A stretch of 5,082 bases of DNA, taken from Nitrospinota bacterium (lineage in GTDB: Bacteria; Nitrospinota; Nitrospinia; UBA9942). The DNA is taken from assembly GCA_016234205.1 (NCBI GenBank), contig JACRGN010000019.1, forward strand, positions 1 to 5,082, in the 5' to 3' direction. Numbering within the stretch: the stretch's first letter is position 1; each line of letters opens with the position of its first letter. Below the pieces are notes generated by a model. It was given only the letters and a program-made list of their open reading frames with translations. It made no database searches and was not told where the DNA came from. This document shows, in pieces, positions 4,664-5,082 of this stretch. The position numbers and the translations under genes are program-made.

Positions 4664-4861
4664 GTGGCGAATGGGCGAAGGAAAAATCTTAGTAAAGCCA
4701 TATATGAAATAGGCAAATTTGTCTTTTCAGGCATTGTCATCGGCTTCATGCTCAAATACAGAGAGATGACAATGAGTGAATTGCTTGCATTTTCAATTGG
4801 AGGTTCTGTTATGACAGTTGTTTTATTTGTCATTGCATACCTCATTGATAAGGAGGATTAA
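4664..4861 (+). CDS. Small two-helix membrane protein, copy B (leaderless GTG start)
   Basis: This is a 65-residue protein of unknown function, paralogous to the one at 3463-3651. It has a basic N-terminus (MANGRRKNLSKAIYEIG). Helix 1 is at about 18-32 (KFVFSGIVIGFML), a charged turn follows (KYREM), helix 2 is at about 38-60 (ELLAFSIGGSVMTVVLFVIAYLI), and the end is acidic (DKED). The shared pieces with copy A are N-x-x-RK near the start and G-x-FVF-x-x-x-VIG. An in-frame stop at 4649 and the lack of a Shine-Dalgarno leave GTG 4664 as the only sensible start. The promoter places +1 there. The positive N-terminus predicts an inside start with both ends cytoplasmic. The gene is divergent from the barrel gene and followed 2 nt later by a peptide gene. 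Confidence 0.75.
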   Translation: MANGRRKNLSKAIYEIGKFVFSGIVIGFMLKYREMTMSELLAFSIGGSVMTVVLFVIAYLIDKED

Positions 4862-4863
4862 TT

Positions 4864-4974
4864 ATGTATCAATACCTTCCCATCATAATATTGTTTGGTC
4901 TCCCTACTCTGGTAGCCATACTTGCAGGTATATACTTCTGGCAGCAAGACCATTTTAAATTGAAACATCCATAA
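4864..4974 (+). CDS. 36-residue single-helix membrane peptide, copy B
   Basis: The peptide starts MYQYLPIIIL, has one hydrophobic helix at about residues 4-26 containing a Pro, and ends in a polar tail (WQQDHFKLKHP). It starts 2 nt after the upstream stop. AAGGAGG in the last codons of the upstream gene is the ribosome binding site, so translation is probably coupled. The position, coupling and size match the peptide at 3655-3750, although sequence similarity is low. The function is unknown. A faint resemblance to short cytochrome-oxidase accessory peptides is not enough to name it. Confidence 0.65.
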   Translation: MYQYLPIIILFGLPTLVAILAGIYFWQQDHFKLKHP

Positions 4975-4998
4975 GTTAAATTAGCCCCTCACCTCACT

Positions 4999-5019
4999 CC
5001 TCTCCCCTGAGGGGAGAGG
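4999..5019. repeat. Perfect GC-rich palindrome after the second operon
   Basis: CCTCTCCCC-TGA-GGGGAGAGG is a perfect 9-bp stem with a 3-nt loop, set in CCCCTCACC-type sequence known as a dispersed repeat in many bacteria. It starts 24 nt after the last stop codon. It is followed by GAAAATAGG rather than a T-tract, so it is not a standard intrinsic terminator, though it could protect or end the message. Confidence 0.6.
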
Positions 5020-5037
5020 GAAAATAGGATGTGGTTC

Positions 5038-5072
5038 CTATCTCCTCACCCCATAACCAACAACCCCCTTTC
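5038..5072. repeat. 35-nt direct repeat, copy 2
   Basis: This is the second copy of the sequence at 4534-4568, differing at one base (5066 C for T). The start-to-start distance is 504 nt. The last ten bases of the window beyond it show no further match to the DNA after copy 1. Confidence 0.8.
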
Positions 5073-5082
5073 AACCACCTCA

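Noticed and set aside
4534..4845. A 103-codon minus-strand frame
   Set aside because: It covers the strong plus-strand promoter and the small-protein gene in antisense and has no ribosome site at its start.
4864..4974. Identification of the 36-residue peptide as a CcoS-type oxidase assembly peptide
   Set aside because: Only the size and helix-then-polar-tail shape agree; the expected tail motif SGQFDDLE is absent and no oxidase genes are nearby.

Overview
The window comes from an AT-rich, Gram-negative bacterial chromosome. Evidence for this is a lipoprotein with a lipobox, a predicted outer-membrane barrel ending in Phe, and a periplasmic c-type cytochrome. Most genes have a near-perfect AAGGAGG ribosome binding site. 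Intergenic gaps carry several families of imperfect palindromes of the kind abundant in uncultured environmental bacteria. The mix would suit something like Nitrospirota or a deltaproteobacterial-type lineage, but the lineage is a guess; no marker here fixes it.

Layout. Positions 1-889 (minus strand) hold the start of the rimP-nusA operon: complete rimP, then the first 134 codons of nusA running off the left edge. The rimP leader has a candidate sigma70 promoter (1007-1035) and a terminator-like hairpin directly before the start codon (903-941). Positions 1068-1239 are a nested inverted repeat. A secreted cytochrome c'-like protein (1352-1789, plus) follows. Its upstream region contains an FNR/DNR-like palindrome at exactly class II distance from a -10 box. 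A four-hairpin palindromic element (1806-1933) separates it from a convergent gene for a caspase-family lipoprotein (1949-3424, minus).

The right third is the most unusual part. Two copies of a tiny two-gene operon lie on the plus strand: 3463-3651 with 3655-3750, and 4664-4861 with 4864-4974. Each encodes a two-helix membrane protein of 62-65 residues, followed 2-3 nt later by a 31-36 residue single-helix peptide. In both copies the first gene starts with GTG and has no Shine-Dalgarno. Both have an extended -10 box whose predicted transcription start falls on the G of that GTG. They therefore look like leaderless mRNAs in a genome whose other genes use strong ribosome binding sites. The first copy is divergent from the caspase gene, with only 38 nt between start codons. 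The second is divergent from an outer-membrane barrel gene (3764-4411, minus) and is flanked by 35-nt direct repeats (4534-4568 and 5038-5072).

How the genes may work together. rimP and nusA form the standard ribosome maturation and transcription operon. The cytochrome, caspase lipoprotein, barrel protein and small membrane proteins all point to the cell envelope, but nothing in the sequence proves that they act in one pathway. The duplicated leaderless module is the best candidate for something undescribed.
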